A stretch of DNA of 5,962 nt from Synergistaceae bacterium (GTDB lineage Bacteria > Synergistota > Synergistia > Synergistales > Synergistaceae). The DNA is taken from NCBI GenBank assembly GCA_031273585.1, contig JAISRP010000078.1, forward strand, positions 1-5,962, read 5' to 3'. Positions within the stretch are counted from its first letter, which is position 1, and each line of letters begins with the position of its first letter. Positions 5,115 through 5,962 of this stretch are shown in pieces. The notes below the pieces were generated by a model. That model searched no databases. It saw only the letters and a program-made list of their open reading frames with translations, and was not told where the DNA came from. The position numbers and the translations under genes are program-made.

Positions 5115-5962
5115 TTACATGAACGTGTTCATGAGCGTGCTGGGGAACGAGAGGATCAGGCTATTCATGTTCCGGGATCCGGTCGCGGCGCTCTCGAAGC
5201 GGGCTTCTCCCTGGTGAAGCTCCACGGTTTTTTTAACGATTGTGAGCCCCAGCCCCGAACCTCCCCTCCGCGGGGATTTGGACTTTGGGGCGCGGTAGAA
5301 CTGGTCGAAGATCTTCCGCGACTCCTCCGACGACATCGCCGTGCCGGTGTTGCTCACGATAATTGTCAATACCTCAGACGATTCGTATGCGCGCACCGTT
5401 ATCAGGCGCCGGCCGGCCTGCTCCTCGTTGTACTTGATCGCGTTGTCCATCGCGTTTGAGAGGGCGCGCCTCAATTTTTCCTCGTCGCCGAGCAGGGCCA
5501 AACCCTCCTGGATCTCCGTCTCCACCCGGATGTTCTCCGCGTCCGCCAAAAAGCGGTACTCGTCTATTAACGAGGACAATAACGCGTCAATCCTGACCGG
5601 ATTCCTCTTGACGTTCCGCAGAGCCTCGAGGGCGGAGAGGCTGAGCAGGTCCTTGACCAGCCGTTCCATGCGAATGACCTGACTCTCCATGCGGGCCATG
5701 CCCTCGCGAGCCTCCTCCGGCAGGAGAGGTCCGTAGTCCGCGTTCATCTCCTCGACCGCCATTCGGATCGTGGTCAGCGGGGTTTTGAGCTCGTGCGACG
5801 TGTCGAACAGAAACTCCTTCTGTCTCGCGAAGGAGAACTGCAGCCTGTCCAGCATCCGGTTCAGGGTCAGTGAGAGCTCGGCGTGTTCGTCCCGTTCATT
5901 CCCGACCGGAACCCGTTCCGTCAGGTTTTTGTCGCTGATGTTCCGCGCGAGCGCCATGATGT
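5115..5962 (-). CDS. Sensor histidine kinase, C-terminal part (HAMP-like, HisKA, HATPase), cut by the window edge
   Basis: A membrane sensor kinase of a two-component system; the sensor region and real start lie beyond the right edge, and the frame stays open to the last base. Numbering from the ATG at 5957: residues 1-40 resemble the end of a HAMP linker. The H-box DTSHELKTPLTTIR (52-65) contains the phospho-accepting His55, and the dimerisation helix runs to about 112. The N-box SNAMDNAIKYN is at 167-177, a G1-like VSNTGTAM at 201-208, the F-box IFDQFYRA at 216-223 and the G2 box GGSGLGLTIVKK at 232-243. SNTG in place of the usual DNG in G1 is also seen in CusS-like (heavy-metal sensor) kinases, so this subfamily is likely, but the ligand is unknown. 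The stop is TAA at 5117-5115, 101 nt before the beta-barrel start. Confidence 0.93.
   Translation of the reverse strand, partial: IMALARNISDKNLTERVPVGNERDEHAELSLTLNRMLDRLQFSFARQKEFLFDTSHELKTPLTTIRMAVEEMNADYGPLLPEEAREGMARMESQVIRMERLVKDLLSLSALEALRNVKRNPVRIDALLSSLIDEYRFLADAENIRVETEIQEGLALLGDEEKLRRALSNAMDNAIKYNEEQAGRRLITVRAYESSEVLTIIVSNTGTAMSSEESRKIFDQFYRAPKSKSPRRGGSGLGLTIVKKTVELHQGEARFESAATGSRNMNSLILSFPSTLMNTFM

Overview
The window looks like a GC-rich chromosome segment from a diderm (Gram-negative type) bacterium. It encodes an LpxL/HtrB-type lysophospholipid acyltransferase and a small beta-barrel protein with a signal peptide and a C-terminal Phe, both of which imply an outer membrane. Starts include GTG, and Shine-Dalgarno sites are clear. 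I cannot fix the phylum from sequence alone; Synergistota- or deltaproteobacteria-like lineages would fit but this is a guess.

Layout. Positions 1-367 are non-coding apart from a possible gene tail at the extreme left edge. They hold a perfect 19-bp inverted repeat, a GC-rich 52-bp repeat (copy A) and a good sigma70-type promoter. That promoter drives folD (one-carbon folate metabolism), on the + strand. Close behind folD, also on +, is a damaged flotillin (SPFH/band 7) locus. The N-terminal membrane anchor plus SPFH domain is joined out of frame to the flotillin C-terminal segment, with the long coiled-coil middle missing. The old flotillin stop overlaps (ATGA) a 55-codon gene for a small one-pass membrane protein, which may itself be a collapsed remnant of the usual NfeD/YqiJ-like flotillin partner. 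A 120-residue thioredoxin-like protein follows after 9 nt.

On the minus strand, convergent with that cluster, is an isoprenylcysteine methyltransferase-like membrane protein with its own strong promoter and a leader of about 120 nt. The non-coding stretch 3239-3549 holds this promoter and copy B of the GC-rich repeat, inverted relative to copy A. From 3550 to the right edge, three minus-strand genes run in transcription order: a sensor histidine kinase (cut by the window edge), an outer-membrane beta-barrel protein and the LpxL-like acyltransferase. This reads as an envelope-related cluster; a partner response regulator would be expected beyond the right edge.

The most unusual points are the excised, frame-breaking middle of the flotillin gene, the possibly matching loss in its neighbour at the same nonamer GGCGGCGTG, and the two-copy inverted GC-rich repeat with an adjacent perfect hairpin. 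I see no CRISPR array, tRNA, rRNA, transposase or convincing new defence system.
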